The notes under the pieces were generated by a model that was not told the DNA's origin, did not search any database, and was given only the letters and a program-made list of their open reading frames with translations. DNA of 64,000 bases from CAJPQU01 sp052170475. Its GTDB lineage: Bacteria > Bacillota > Negativicutes > Selenomonadales > Selenomonadaceae. The position numbers and the translations under genes are program-made. This document shows positions 1 to 8,195 of this stretch, piece after piece (within the stretch, counting starts at the first letter, position 1; each line of letters starts with the position of its first letter). The stretch spans positions 1-64,000 of the forward strand of contig JBQNAL010000007.1 of assembly GCA_052170475.1 (NCBI GenBank), written 5' to 3'.

Positions 1-528
1 TTCGTCGGCACGAAGAAGCAGGCGCAGGAAGCCGTGCGGGAAGAGGCGACGAAGGCCGGTCAGTTCTACGTCAACGAGCGTTGGCTCGGCGGTATGCTGA
101 CGAATTTCCAGACCATCCAGAAGCGCATGAAGCGCTTGAAGGAATTGGAGCAGATGGAAGCGGATGGGACGTTTGACGTCCTGACGAAGAAGGAAGTGCA
201 GTCTCTTCGCCACGAGATGGGCAAGCTGACGAAATATTTGGGCGGGATCAAGGAGATGAACCGCCTGCCGGGCGCGCTCTTTGTCGTGGATCCGCGCAAG
301 GAACGCATCGCGGTGGCCGAGGCCAGAAAACTCCACATTCCCATCGTGGCCATTGTGGATACGAACTGCGACCCTGACGAGATCGATTACGTCATTCCGG
401 GCAACGACGATGCTATTCGCGCTGTTCGGCTTCTTACGGGGCGCATGGCGGATGCCGTGATGGAAGGTCGCCAAGGGCAGGATGATCGGGGCGACGAAGG
501 CGAAGCGGCCAAGGGGAAGGAAGCCTGA
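1..528 (+). CDS. rpsB: 30S ribosomal protein S2, 5'-truncated by window edge
   Basis: Frame 1 is open from the first base and encodes about 175 C-terminal residues of ribosomal protein S2, a small-subunit protein involved in S1 docking and initiation. The S2 core is plain: FVGTKKQAQ at the very start, then NERWLGGMLTNF, LGGIKEMNRLP and VDTNCDPDEIDYVIPGNDDAIRA. S2 is usually 230-260 residues, so roughly the first 60-75 lie outside the window. The C-terminus is a short charged Gly/Asp/Lys tail. tsf follows 69 bp downstream, the usual rpsB-tsf pair, so co-transcription is expected. Confidence 0.97.
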   Translation, partial: FVGTKKQAQEAVREEATKAGQFYVNERWLGGMLTNFQTIQKRMKRLKELEQMEADGTFDVLTKKEVQSLRHEMGKLTKYLGGIKEMNRLPGALFVVDPRKERIAVAEARKLHIPIVAIVDTNCDPDEIDYVIPGNDDAIRAVRLLTGRMADAVMEGRQGQDDRGDEGEAAKGKEA

Positions 529-597
529 GAGAAGAGAGAACGGAAGGGGTAAGGGAGTTTATCCCTTGCCCCTTTCTATATGAAAGAGGGAAATGAT

Positions 598-1467
598 ATG
601 GCACAGATTACAGCGGCAATGGTAAAAGAACTCCGGGAGACGACTGGCGCGGGCATGATGGACTGCAAGAAGGCGCTGATGGAAACGGACGGCGATAAGC
701 AAAAGGCGATCGACTACTTGCGCGAGAAGGGCATCGCCAAGGCGGCGAAAAAGGCGGATCGGATCGCGGCTGAGGGCGCTGTCGGCGCGTTCGTGGACGA
801 TGCGGCTAAGGTGGGCGTTTTGGTGGAAGTCAACTGTGAGACGGACTTCGTGGCCAAGACGGATCAGTTCCACGCACTGGTGAACAAGGTGGCGGCGCAT
901 ATTGCGGCAGAAAATCCGGCGGACATGGACGCCCTGAACGCCAGCACCTTAGAGGGGAAACCCGTGTCGGAGTTCATCAAGGAGTCCATCGCCGCGATCG
1001 GCGAGAAGATCGAGATCCGCCGCTTTACTCGCTACGAGACGGCGGGACGGCTCACGAGCTATATCCATATGAAGGGGAAGATCGGCGTTTTGGTGGATCT
1101 CTCCGGTGGCAGCGCGGAGCTTGGGAAAGACATCGCCATGCAGGTGGCGGCGTCCAATCCCCTCTGCATCGAGCGCTCCCAAGTGGATCCGGCTGCGGTG
1201 GAACACGAGCGGGAAGTGCTGAGGAAGCAGACGCTGGAGGAAGGAAAGCCGGCGAACATCGTGGATAAGATCGTAGAAGGCCGTATCGGCGTTTACTATA
1301 AGGAGGTCTGCCTGATCGAGCAGCCCTTCATCAAAGAGCCGAAGATGGCGGTGGCAAAGGTGTTGGGGGATGTGAAGCCCCTGCGGTTTGTCCGCTATCA
1401 GCTGGGCGAGGGAATTGAAAAGAAGCAGGAAGATTTCGCGGCGGAGGTCATGGCGCAGGTGAAGTGA
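598..1467 (+). CDS. tsf: Elongation factor Ts
   Basis: EF-Ts is the guanine nucleotide exchange factor that recycles EF-Tu in the cytoplasm. The 289-residue length is normal. The N-terminal UBA-like domain (MAQITAAMVKELRETTGAGM, then DCKKAL) and the TDFV-type exchange motif (NCETDFVAKTDQF, about residues 80-92) are intact, followed by the two core subdomains. An in-frame ATG exists 18 bp upstream at 580, but the start at 598 has an AAAGAGGG Shine-Dalgarno and matches the family N-terminus. It is the second gene of the rpsB-tsf operon and is followed by a clear terminator, so pyrH is not immediately downstream. Confidence 0.97.
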   Translation: MAQITAAMVKELRETTGAGMMDCKKALMETDGDKQKAIDYLREKGIAKAAKKADRIAAEGAVGAFVDDAAKVGVLVEVNCETDFVAKTDQFHALVNKVAAHIAAENPADMDALNASTLEGKPVSEFIKESIAAIGEKIEIRRFTRYETAGRLTSYIHMKGKIGVLVDLSGGSAELGKDIAMQVAASNPLCIERSQVDPAAVEHEREVLRKQTLEEGKPANIVDKIVEGRIGVYYKEVCLIEQPFIKEPKMAVAKVLGDVKPLRFVRYQLGEGIEKKQEDFAAEVMAQVK

Positions 1468-1491
1468 GCCGGACGCGGTGCGAAAATAAAA

Positions 1492-1532
1492 GGGAGCTGT
1501 GGCGCAAAAAGAGGCGCGGCGGCTCCTTTTTT
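1492..1532 (+). terminator. Rho-independent terminator after tsf
   Basis: A GGGAGC/GGCTCC outer stem with an inner GCGC/GCGC stem is followed by a run of T at 1527-1532. It closes the rpsB-tsf transcript. Confidence 0.8.
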
Positions 1533-1533
1533 G

Positions 1534-1795
1534 TATGCACACAGCCGGTCAGCCCGGGCGTTCATGGAACTTATCGGATGGAGCGGCAAGGATCACGAGG
1601 CGTCGAGGTGCTTGGTGGCGTTCAGACATTTTGATGCAATGGTTTTTTATGGGATAAATAAATGGTAATTTAGGACTTGAGTTCCGTGCTCCGCGACGCG
1701 TCGTTCCGGCTCGCTTTTTTTCTTTGCAAGGCTATTGAAGCGTAGAGAATATGATGAAGGCATTGTGCAAGGTGGACAAATGGGTCTAACTTCCC
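1534..1795. other. Intergenic region between tsf and the chemoreceptor, no gene seen
   Basis: No convincing coding region is present. Around 1678-1727 a GC-rich palindromic patch (core CGACGCGTCG) runs into seven T residues, so a second weak terminator is possible. An in-frame ATG at 1735 would extend the next gene by 40 residues, but it lies upstream of the predicted promoter and has no family-like sequence. Confidence 0.4.
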
Positions 1796-1824
1796 TTGTC
1801 CCCCATGGCTGCCAGTGCTATTAT
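1796..1824 (+). promoter_or_regulatory. Sigma-A-type promoter of chemoreceptor 1
   Basis: TTGTCC (1796-1801), a 17-bp spacer, and TATTAT (1819-1824) with an extended TG motif. Transcription would start near 1831, just upstream of the GGAGGGAG ribosome binding site of the next gene. Confidence 0.6.
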
Positions 1825-1854
1825 CATATCATAAATAGTTTTGGAGGGAGAAAA

Positions 1855-3582
1855 ATGAATGGGTTGACTGTATCCAAAAAGATTATGCTAACGTTTACGG
1901 CACTGATTGTTCTCTTTGCGGGATTTGGGGGGTATGCGATCTATTCGGCGCGTGCGCTGAACGATTCGACGAACGGTCTCATGGAGTGGACGGACTCGTT
2001 GGCCGCTTCGTCGCAGATTGCCGACGCGGCCAACGAGACTCGCCGAGCGGGGATCGTGCGGGCGATGAACACCGATCCGCAGAAGAAGGCTGCGATGGAT
2101 GAAAAGATGGCGAAAACGCGCCAGAAGGTGGAAGATGCCTTCACGAATTACCAGAAGATGGTCGAGGCGGGGGCGCTCGACGATCAGGAGGGGCGCCAGC
2201 AAGATTTAGCCATCCTTGAGGCGGAGCGAAAGGCTTGGCAGGCCTATTTAGAAACTGGGAAAAAGGTGGACGATCTGGTACGGGCGGGAAAGTACGCCGA
2301 AGCACTGGTTTATATCGAAGGGCCGAACCGGGAAGCCTTTCAGAAGTTCATGGATCTCATCTTGAAAGATGAGGAGCGAGCCATGAACGGCGCGCAGGAG
2401 GAAAAGGCGGACAGTGATGACGCCTATGGAAAGGTGATTTTGGGCACGGTGGCGGCGATGGTCGTGGTGCTTCTCTTCACGTGTGCCTGCGCTTACTTCC
2501 TCCTGTCGAATATCAAGACGTCGGTGGATCGCTTATTGACTGCTCTGCGCAAAGTCGCCGCCGGGGATCTGCGGCTGATGATTGCGGTGGATTCGGCGGA
2601 TGAGTTCGGTCAGATGGCGCGGCAATGCAATCAGGTGATCGAAACCGTGCGCGATGTGACGAAGACGATTCAAAAGACCGCAGGGACGGTGTCGGACTCG
2701 GCGGAGACGCTCACCAGCACATCGGGGCAGTCGGCGCAGGTGACGCAGGGCGTCGCCCAGTCCATCACCGAGGTGGCAGCGGCGGCACAGGCGCAGATGG
2801 AGTCCATCGCGGAGACGAAGCACCAAGTGCAGGCCTTTACCAATGGACTCAAGGAAGCGAATCACACCATCGAGGGCGTCGTAGGGGTCATCGATCAAAC
2901 CGCCCAAAAGGCGGAAGAAGGGAACACGATTGTGGTCTCCACGGTGGAGCAGATGAATACCATCGCGGATACCACGGTTTCCATTGGGGAAGCGGTGGCG
3001 AACTTAGGGGAGCGTTCCAAGGAGATCGGAAACATCGTCGAGGTGATTTCGGGCATTTCCGCGCAGACGAATCTCTTGGCGCTGAACGCTGCGATCGAGG
3101 CGGCTCGCGCCGGTGAACATGGGCGCGGCTTTGCCGTGGTGGCGGAAGAGGTGCGCAAGTTAGCGGAAGGCTCGCAGAACGCTACGCAGCAGATCACGGA
3201 TCTCATTCATACCATCCAACAGGCGACGGATCAAGCGGTGGCGACGATGGCAGAAGGCCGCAGCCAAGCGGAAAAGGGACGGGAAAATGTTGCGGCCACG
3301 GGGCGCAGCTTCTCGGAGATCCTGCGCATGATCCGGCAGGTGCAGGAAAATTCGGCTCTCATCGAAAAGACGATGGGGGATTTGGAGCACCGGGCGGAAA
3401 AGATCGACAACGCTACGGCGAAGATTCACGATTCGGCTTCCAAGGTGGCAGCGGAATCCCAGAACGTTTCTGCCGCCACGGAAGAGCAAGCCGCCGGCAT
3501 GGAAGAGATCGCCGCCAGTACGCGCAGCCTTTCGGATATGGCGGCCGACCTCAATCAGGCTGCGGCGCGCTTTAAGACTTGA
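1855..3582 (+). CDS. Methyl-accepting chemotaxis protein, 4HB-type sensor
   Basis: Transmembrane chemoreceptor of 575 residues that would signal through CheW/CheA to the flagellar motor. In order: TM1 (about 9-31); a helical periplasmic region rich in charged residues, like the 4HB_MCP family (32-193); TM2 (194-220); a HAMP linker (about 221-275); and a long MCP signalling coiled coil. The invariant hairpin tip (QTNLLALNAAIEAARAGE, from about 405) and the following AVVAEEVRKLAE are intact. The ATG at 1855 is chosen because GGAGGGAG lies just upstream. The gene is monocistronic and unlinked to the flagellar block. The ligand cannot be read from sequence. Confidence 0.93.
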   Translation: MNGLTVSKKIMLTFTALIVLFAGFGGYAIYSARALNDSTNGLMEWTDSLAASSQIADAANETRRAGIVRAMNTDPQKKAAMDEKMAKTRQKVEDAFTNYQKMVEAGALDDQEGRQQDLAILEAERKAWQAYLETGKKVDDLVRAGKYAEALVYIEGPNREAFQKFMDLILKDEERAMNGAQEEKADSDDAYGKVILGTVAAMVVVLLFTCACAYFLLSNIKTSVDRLLTALRKVAAGDLRLMIAVDSADEFGQMARQCNQVIETVRDVTKTIQKTAGTVSDSAETLTSTSGQSAQVTQGVAQSITEVAAAAQAQMESIAETKHQVQAFTNGLKEANHTIEGVVGVIDQTAQKAEEGNTIVVSTVEQMNTIADTTVSIGEAVANLGERSKEIGNIVEVISGISAQTNLLALNAAIEAARAGEHGRGFAVVAEEVRKLAEGSQNATQQITDLIHTIQQATDQAVATMAEGRSQAEKGRENVAATGRSFSEILRMIRQVQENSALIEKTMGDLEHRAEKIDNATAKIHDSASKVAAESQNVSAATEEQAAGMEEIAASTRSLSDMAADLNQAAARFKT

Positions 3583-3652
3583 AGCGTGGCCGCGAACTTT
3601 GGCTTTTGCCAGTCCCTGAGAGGAAACATGTGCGGTTAAAAGCGGACAAGGC

Positions 3653-3681
3653 TTCTCTTTGAGAAGGAAACATGATATAAT
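3653..3681 (+). promoter_or_regulatory. Extended -10 promoter of zinc-ribbon gene
   Basis: A consensus TATAAT (3676-3681) is preceded by TGA, giving an extended -10. The -35 region (TTCTCT, 17-bp spacing) is weak. It lies about 100 bp before the zinc-ribbon gene. Confidence 0.45.
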
Positions 3682-3782
3682 GCGTGAGCGTGTATTCCCC
3701 CCACTTCGTGAAGATCGGCACAGGAATATGCTTCGGGGCGGAAGAAGTAGGCAAGGAAACGGATTTCTGAGGAGATGGTGCG

Positions 3783-5000
3783 ATGCAGAAGTTTTGTACC
3801 CATTGCGGCAAGAAATTGGTCGAGGTCTTGAATTTTTGCACTTATTGCGGTGCGCCCTTGGGGGCGAAACCGCTGAATCCCAAATTGGTGCTGGAGGCGC
3901 CGCTTCCTGCGGAGCCCGTAGCGCCGCACGCGCCGGTAGCGCCGCACGAGACGGTCGAGCCGCCCCACGCTGAGGATATGGCGTTGGAGTTTTTGCCCTT
4001 GGACTTTAAGCCCTTGGAGGCGGCTGTCCTGCGGAAAGAACCCTTGGCGCCGGAAGAGACGCGGCGAGAGGAAAAGGATGAAGCAAGCGCTTCTGCCCCC
4101 ATCGTGAAAGCGGCGGAGATCGTACCTGTGGCGGCGGTTCTTCCCGTGGCCGCAGATGAGGAGCCGTCCGCAGCGGAGGATGTGGCGCCACGCGACGGAG
4201 ATCTTGCTGGATCGGCGGAGCAAGGAGAAGTCCCGCGCGTGGGCGACAGGGGGGAGGCGTCGGCGCTGGCGTCTGCGGAGATGACTGCGGGCGCGGAGGA
4301 ACCGGCGGATGTTGAGCAGGAGGAAAGCGTAGGAAAAGAAACGCGCGAGGCGCAGGCGGAGGCCGACAAGGACGCAGAACCTGCACCTTCTTCCGATGAG
4401 CCGACGACGCCAGATGAGGCGAGTGCCGAGGCATCGGACGCGGCGGGCGTCGATGCGCCGGGAGCGGCAGGCGCGGCGGCTGATGAGGCGGAGAAGCCTG
4501 AGGGAGCGCAGGAAGAGGAGGCGGACGACGACGTTGCGGACGGACGTTCCGGCGGCGTCGTGCGCTGGCTGTTTCGCATCCTGCTCCTCTTCGTCCTCCT
4601 CGTCGGCGGCTTGATGGTGTACCGTGGCGTTGGATTTGATAAGCTGATGGCAGATCCGGCGGGGACGGTGCGGCTGCTCTTGGGGCAAGCTGCGGTGGAC
4701 GCGGGGATGAAGGACGATGCTTTCTGGTACCCTGATACGAAGCAGGGCGCTTGGGTGCGGGGAAGTTACGCTGTTTCGAGTGGGCGGACGGTGTGCTGGT
4801 ACGGCGGCACGGTGCAAAAGGATGGCCGCACCTACGCGAACGGCGACGGCGTGGCGAATTGGTATAGGTCGGACGGCGCCTTTGAGCAAAGCGATGAAGG
4901 CACGTTTGTCGCAGGGTGCCGACAGGGAAAAATCAAGCACACCTATGCGGACGGTCGAGTGGAAACCCTGCAATGGAAGAACGGCGAACAAGTCAAATAG
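3783..5000 (+). CDS. Zinc-ribbon, single-pass membrane protein with acidic linker
   Basis: A 405-residue protein with no recognised function. An N-terminal treble-clef zinc ribbon has CxxC pairs at C5/C8 and C19/C22. About 230 residues of low-complexity Ala/Glu/Pro/Asp sequence follow. One TM helix lies near 258-281 (LFRILLLFVLLVGGLMVY). The C-terminal 120 residues contain repeated G-x-Y/W strands (YGGTVQKDGRTYANGDG, KIKHTYADGRVETLQW) reminiscent of MORN or toxin_WG-type beta repeats. The predicted topology places the zinc ribbon inside and the repeat domain outside. A second zinc-ribbon gene follows 56 bp downstream. The ATG is placed by the conserved zinc-ribbon N-terminus. Confidence 0.75.
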   Translation: MQKFCTHCGKKLVEVLNFCTYCGAPLGAKPLNPKLVLEAPLPAEPVAPHAPVAPHETVEPPHAEDMALEFLPLDFKPLEAAVLRKEPLAPEETRREEKDEASASAPIVKAAEIVPVAAVLPVAADEEPSAAEDVAPRDGDLAGSAEQGEVPRVGDRGEASALASAEMTAGAEEPADVEQEESVGKETREAQAEADKDAEPAPSSDEPTTPDEASAEASDAAGVDAPGAAGAAADEAEKPEGAQEEEADDDVADGRSGGVVRWLFRILLLFVLLVGGLMVYRGVGFDKLMADPAGTVRLLLGQAAVDAGMKDDAFWYPDTKQGAWVRGSYAVSSGRTVCWYGGTVQKDGRTYANGDGVANWYRSDGAFEQSDEGTFVAGCRQGKIKHTYADGRVETLQWKNGEQVK

Positions 5001-5056
5001 ACCGGGCACACGTCATCAAAGACGGGGCGGGTGTTGGGGTTCTATGGAGGGATTGA

Positions 5057-5254
5057 ATGATGAAGGGCTGTCCTAAATGCGGTCGGCACTATGAAGAGGA
5101 ACATCATTTCTGTGGCAACTGTGGGAGCGCGCTGGAGCCGCTGGTGACAGAGTATCGTGTCTGCCCAGCGTGCCAGCTGTACTACGAAAAAGAGCACCTT
5201 TTCTGCGGCGAGTGCGGAACGGGCTTGGAAGAAAAGCGCGCCGCAGCGGAGTAA
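5057..5254 (+). CDS. Small double zinc-ribbon protein
   Basis: A 65-residue protein made almost entirely of two zinc ribbons. The first has CPKCG and FCGNCG; the second has CPACQ and FCGECG. The two halves are similar (HYEEEHHFCGNCG against YYEKEHLFCGECG), so it is an internal duplication. A GGAGG sits 6 bp before the ATG at 5057, and a second ATG follows directly. It shares the ribbon type of the preceding membrane protein and ends at a terminator, so the two probably form a small operon. Its molecular role is unknown; metal-stabilised protein or nucleic-acid contacts are possible. Confidence 0.75.
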   Translation: MMKGCPKCGRHYEEEHHFCGNCGSALEPLVTEYRVCPACQLYYEKEHLFCGECGTGLEEKRAAAE

Positions 5255-5260
5255 ATCGCA

Positions 5261-5309
5261 AAGAGCCTGTGTCTGACGTTTTGAGGAACGCCGGCACAGG
5301 CTCTTTTCT
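5261..5309 (+). terminator. Rho-independent terminator after zinc-ribbon genes
   Basis: A perfect AAGAGCCTGTG/CACAGGCTCTT stem is closed by a 27-nt loop and followed by TTTTC. Confidence 0.8.
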
Positions 5310-5356
5310 ATTATTCGCCCATGATGGCCAAAGGTTGAGATTAACTCTCATTGTTG

Positions 5357-5385
5357 TTGACGGATGGAAGGCGTCACTATATAAT
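5357..5385 (+). promoter_or_regulatory. Sigma-A-type promoter of the DUF4418/ABC operon
   Basis: TTGACG (5357-5362), a 17-bp spacer, and consensus TATAAT (5380-5385). It lies 84 bp upstream of the DUF4418 gene. Confidence 0.75.
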
Positions 5386-5468
5386 GGGAAAAGACTTTGC
5401 TTTCGACTTGCCCTCGGGGCGGCGCTTTTTGGATTGGCGGTTGGCGAGAGCGGGAGAGGATGGCGGAC

Positions 5469-5885
5469 ATGGAGAAGAAAAAAGGAAAGATCGGCCTTTT
5501 GGATATGGTCATTGCGGGGTTGAGCTTGGCGATTTGCTTGGCGCCTAAGACGGCTTTTCACCCCTGTGGGGTGAAGCCGGATGGGAGCTTTATGCTTTGC
5601 CATTGGACGGGGGAGGCCGTGGTGGGGGCGGGCGTCGTACTCGTCTGCCTCGCGGGGATACGGTTTTTTTCTTCGCCGCCCATGAGGCAGGGGATTGACA
5701 TCTCCATGCTGCTCTTGACCGTCCTGACGGCGCTTTTCCCCGGGCACATCCTGCCGCTCTGCAAGATGACCACCATGCCCTGCCACGTACTGTTTCAACC
5801 GGCGGTGATTTTCATTGCCGTCTGCTTGGCGGTGGCGCTTGTGGCGGATATTTTCCGGCAGAAAAAGGAGGGGCGGCTGCCATGA
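5469..5885 (+). CDS. DUF4418 family four-helix membrane protein
   Basis: A 138-residue integral membrane protein resembling the DUF4418 family. About four hydrophobic helices are visible (LLDMVIAGLSLAICLA; VVGAGVVLVCLAGI; DISMLLLTVLTALF; AVIFIAVCLAVALVADIF). Two conserved loops carry Cys/His/Met clusters, MLCHW and LCKMTTMPCHV, which look like metal or thiol sites. The start at 5469 sits 9 bp after GGGAGAGG; the ATG at 5460 touches that motif and is less likely. The stop overlaps the next gene by ATGA, so it is translationally coupled to the permease and probably part of one transporter or sensor system. Confidence 0.72.
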   Translation: MEKKKGKIGLLDMVIAGLSLAICLAPKTAFHPCGVKPDGSFMLCHWTGEAVVGAGVVLVCLAGIRFFSSPPMRQGIDISMLLLTVLTALFPGHILPLCKMTTMPCHVLFQPAVIFIAVCLAVALVADIFRQKKEGRLP

Positions 5886-7087
5886 GATTTACTGTCCGCT
5901 TTGCTTGGCAGAATCTTTGCCACAGGTCGGGGCGCTTTGCACTGCTGCTCCTCTTTGCCGTGTTTTTCGCGGCGGCGGTGTTCGGCGGCACCATCCTCAT
6001 CTCCAGTATGCAGCGGGGGATGCAGGTCTTGGAGTCGCGCCTGGGGGCAGACGTGGTGGTCATGCCCGCCTCGGCGCGCACCCAGTTCAATATCAATTCG
6101 GTGCTGCTCCAAGGGACGCCGGGGTACTTTTACATGGATGCGAAAGTCATGGATCAGGTGGCAGCGATACAAGGGGTGGAGCGCGTGTCCCCGCAGCTTT
6201 TCTTGGCGTCCATGACGGCCGATTGCTGCTCGGCTTCGCTTCAGATCGTGGGCTTTGATCCGGCGACGGACTTCGTCATTCAGCCTTGGATCAAGGAAAC
6301 GTATGACGGCAAGATCGAGGATGGGGACATCGTGATCGGCTGCAACGTGCGCTTTACGGAAGATCGGATGCTAAAGTTCTTCGATGTGGAGTGCCGCGTC
6401 GTCGCGCAGCTGGCAAAGACGGGCTCGAATCTCGACAATGCGGTCTACGCCAACGCGGATACGGTGCGGCGCCTGATCGCGTCCTCGCAGTCAAGGGGGA
6501 TGAACCAATACAATTCCTTTGATCCCGACAAGGTCATTTCTACGGTCTTAGTGAAAGTGAAGGAAGGACACGACATCGAAAAAGTGCGGGACGACATCAA
6601 GGTCAACGTCCGGCACATCAAGGCCGTGGCGGCGAAGAACCTCATTTCGGACATTTCCTCGGGGCTTACGGGGCTAGCGGATATGATCGGGCTTTTTGTC
6701 GGCGTCATCTGGGGCTTGTGCGTCCTCATCATGATGATCGTCTTCACCATGGTGATGAATGAACGAAAGCGGGAATTTGCCGTCCTGCGGGTCATGGGGA
6801 CGTCGCGTCGGATGCTCGCGGGGCTTGTCGTCGGGGAAGCCATGCTCCTCAACCTCATGGGGGGCGTTGTCGGTATTTTGCTGGCCGGCCTCGTGACCTC
6901 GCTCTTTCATCATGCCATCCGCATCCTTTTAGGCGTCCCCTTCCTCTTGCCGCCGCTTTCGTCCATCGCCCTCTTGGCCGGGGGTACGCTCCTCGCGTCG
7001 GTACTGGCGGGCGGTCTCATCTCGGCTCTTGTCGCCTACCATATCAGCAGCCTTGACACCAGTTTGATCCTGCGGGAAGGAGAATGA
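5882..7087 (+). CDS. ABC transporter permease, FtsX/MacB type
   Basis: A 401-residue permease of the type VII (MacB/LolCE/FtsX) ABC superfamily. TM1 is near residues 17-38. A large extracytoplasmic MacB-like domain follows to about 260. Three TM helices come next, starting near 266, 318 and 365, with the typical cytoplasmic NERKREFAVLRVMGTSRRM loop after TM2. Such proteins move lipids, peptides or lipoproteins, or transmit mechanical force, rather than importing solutes. It overlaps the DUF4418 gene by 4 bp and precedes its ATPase by 40 bp. The substrate is unknown; the Cys/Met/His-rich partner hints at metal or redox biology. Confidence 0.88.
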   Translation: MRFTVRFAWQNLCHRSGRFALLLLFAVFFAAAVFGGTILISSMQRGMQVLESRLGADVVVMPASARTQFNINSVLLQGTPGYFYMDAKVMDQVAAIQGVERVSPQLFLASMTADCCSASLQIVGFDPATDFVIQPWIKETYDGKIEDGDIVIGCNVRFTEDRMLKFFDVECRVVAQLAKTGSNLDNAVYANADTVRRLIASSQSRGMNQYNSFDPDKVISTVLVKVKEGHDIEKVRDDIKVNVRHIKAVAAKNLISDISSGLTGLADMIGLFVGVIWGLCVLIMMIVFTMVMNERKREFAVLRVMGTSRRMLAGLVVGEAMLLNLMGGVVGILLAGLVTSLFHHAIRILLGVPFLLPPLSSIALLAGGTLLASVLAGGLISALVAYHISSLDTSLILREGE

Positions 7088-7127
7088 CCATGGGCGGCGC
7101 TGTCATTGATTTACGGGAGAATGAACC

Positions 7128-7850
7128 ATGACGTTATATGCGAAAGAAGTAAAAAAAGTGTTTGCCCGACAGGGGCGTGGCGGTGAATTTTGCGCCCTTT
7201 CCCCGACGTTCCTTACGCTCGCGCCGGGGCGGCTCGTGGAGATCACCGGCCGCTCGGGGAGCGGAAAGAGTACCCTGCTGCAGATCTTAGGCGGGCTGAT
7301 GCAGCCCACGTCGGGAGAGGTGCTGTTGGATGATACGGATCTGTACGCCTTGGAGGACGGGGCGCTGTCGCGGCTCCGAAATCGCCACATCGGCGTGATT
7401 CCCCAAGGGCATACGGCACTGCGCAGTTTTTCCGTGGCGGAGAACGTGATCCTGCCGGCGCGGCTTTATCCGCCCCACGCGGGGGAAGCCACGGCAGGGG
7501 AAGACGCGCTGAAAGAACGCGCCGTGGCGCTCTTGGAGAAGGTGGGGATCGGCGATTTAGCAGAGGAAGCGCCGACGTCACTTTCTGGCGGCGAACTGCG
7601 CCGGGTGGCCATCGCCCGCGCCCTCATGCAGCAGCCGGCGATTCTCTTAGCGGACGAGCCGACGGGGGATTTAGACGACGAGAATACGGGGCGGGTGCTC
7701 AAGCTGCTCCGTCAATACGCTGACGATGGGGCGGCGGTGCTGCTCGTGACGCACGAAGGCGCCGCTGCGGCCTATGCCGATGAGATCTACGAGATGAGCG
7801 CCGGGGTTCTGCGGCGGCGCGACGGCGGGGGAGAAAAATCGCCGGGATGA
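7128..7850 (+). CDS. ABC transporter ATP-binding protein, LolD/MacB type
   Basis: A 240-residue ATPase subunit with Walker A GRSGSGKST (41-49), a Q-loop (VIPQG), signature LSGGELRRVAIARAL, Walker B ILLADEPTGDLD and H-loop LLVTHE. The LADEPTGDLD form is typical of LolD/MacB/FtsE-like ATPases that pair with FtsX-type permeases, matching the gene before it. A GGGAGAATG ribosome binding site lies upstream. It is the last gene of the operon. The C-terminal MSAGVLRRRDGGGEK tail is unremarkable. Confidence 0.92.
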   Translation: MTLYAKEVKKVFARQGRGGEFCALSPTFLTLAPGRLVEITGRSGSGKSTLLQILGGLMQPTSGEVLLDDTDLYALEDGALSRLRNRHIGVIPQGHTALRSFSVAENVILPARLYPPHAGEATAGEDALKERAVALLEKVGIGDLAEEAPTSLSGGELRRVAIARALMQQPAILLADEPTGDLDDENTGRVLKLLRQYADDGAAVLLVTHEGAAAAYADEIYEMSAGVLRRRDGGGEKSPG

Positions 7851-7851
7851 A

Positions 7852-7880
7852 TTGACAGGGACAGGGAAATGTGCTAACCT
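7852..7880 (+). promoter_or_regulatory. Promoter of tRNA-Ser / SRP RNA
   Basis: Consensus TTGACA (7852-7857), a 17-bp spacer, and TAACCT (7875-7880) with an extended TGC. It lies 58 bp upstream of tRNA-Ser. Confidence 0.6.
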
Positions 7881-7937
7881 ATAACACGTCGCGGAAAGCT
7901 GCGGCGAAATTTGATAGGGTTGTTTAGGTCAAGCCTT

Positions 7938-8029
7938 GGAGAGTTGTCCGAGTGGTTGAAGGAGCACGCCTGGAAAGCGTGTGTACGGTGAACGCTGTAC
8001 CGAGAGTTCGAATCTCTCACTCTCCGCCA
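7938..8029 (+). tRNA. tRNA-Ser (anticodon GGA)
   Basis: The cloverleaf is readable. The acceptor stem is GGAGAGT/ACTCTCC with G discriminator and an encoded CCA. The anticodon stem is CACGC/GCGTG with loop CTGGAAA, giving anticodon GGA, which reads UCC/UCU. A long variable arm (TGTACGGTGAACGCTGTAC) is typical of type II serine tRNA, followed by a GAGAGTTCGAATCTCTC T-arm. It shares a promoter with the SRP RNA just downstream. Confidence 0.96.
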
Positions 8030-8053
8030 TTTTGTCTTTTGTGCCTTTTTTAG

Positions 8054-8176
8054 GTCGGACCGCAGCGCTTGGGTCTCGCGCAATGGAGCCTCATGAATCC
8101 CGTCAGGTCCGGAAGGAAGCAGCGGTAAGTGGATCGTTTCATGTGCCGTGAGGGTGCCTTGGGGCTGCGGCCCGAC
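8054..8176 (+). ncRNA. ffs: Signal recognition particle RNA, small (4.5S-like)
   Basis: The universal SRP domain IV motif GTCAGGTCCGGAAGGAAGCA is present near the apex. The ends pair as a long stem (GTCGG-A-CCGCAGC with GCTGCGG-C-CCGAC). At about 123 nt it is the short, Alu-less form that binds Ffh only, unlike the roughly 270-nt scRNA of Bacillus. It is placed between tRNA-Ser and a terminator, and the pair is likely processed from one transcript. Its 5' and 3' ends are inferred from the closing stem. Confidence 0.95.
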
Positions 8177-8195
8177 GTTGAAAAGGATAGAGCGT

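Noticed and set aside
1735..1854. 40-residue in-frame extension of the first chemoreceptor
   Set aside because: It overlaps the predicted promoter and lacks a ribosome binding site; ATG 1855 has GGAGGGAG and begins at a normal MCP N-terminus.
3842..4579. Long minus-strand frame opposite the zinc-ribbon protein linker
   Set aside because: It is Ser/Ala/Thr low complexity, the mirror of GC-rich alanine codons; no ribosome binding site or family similarity.
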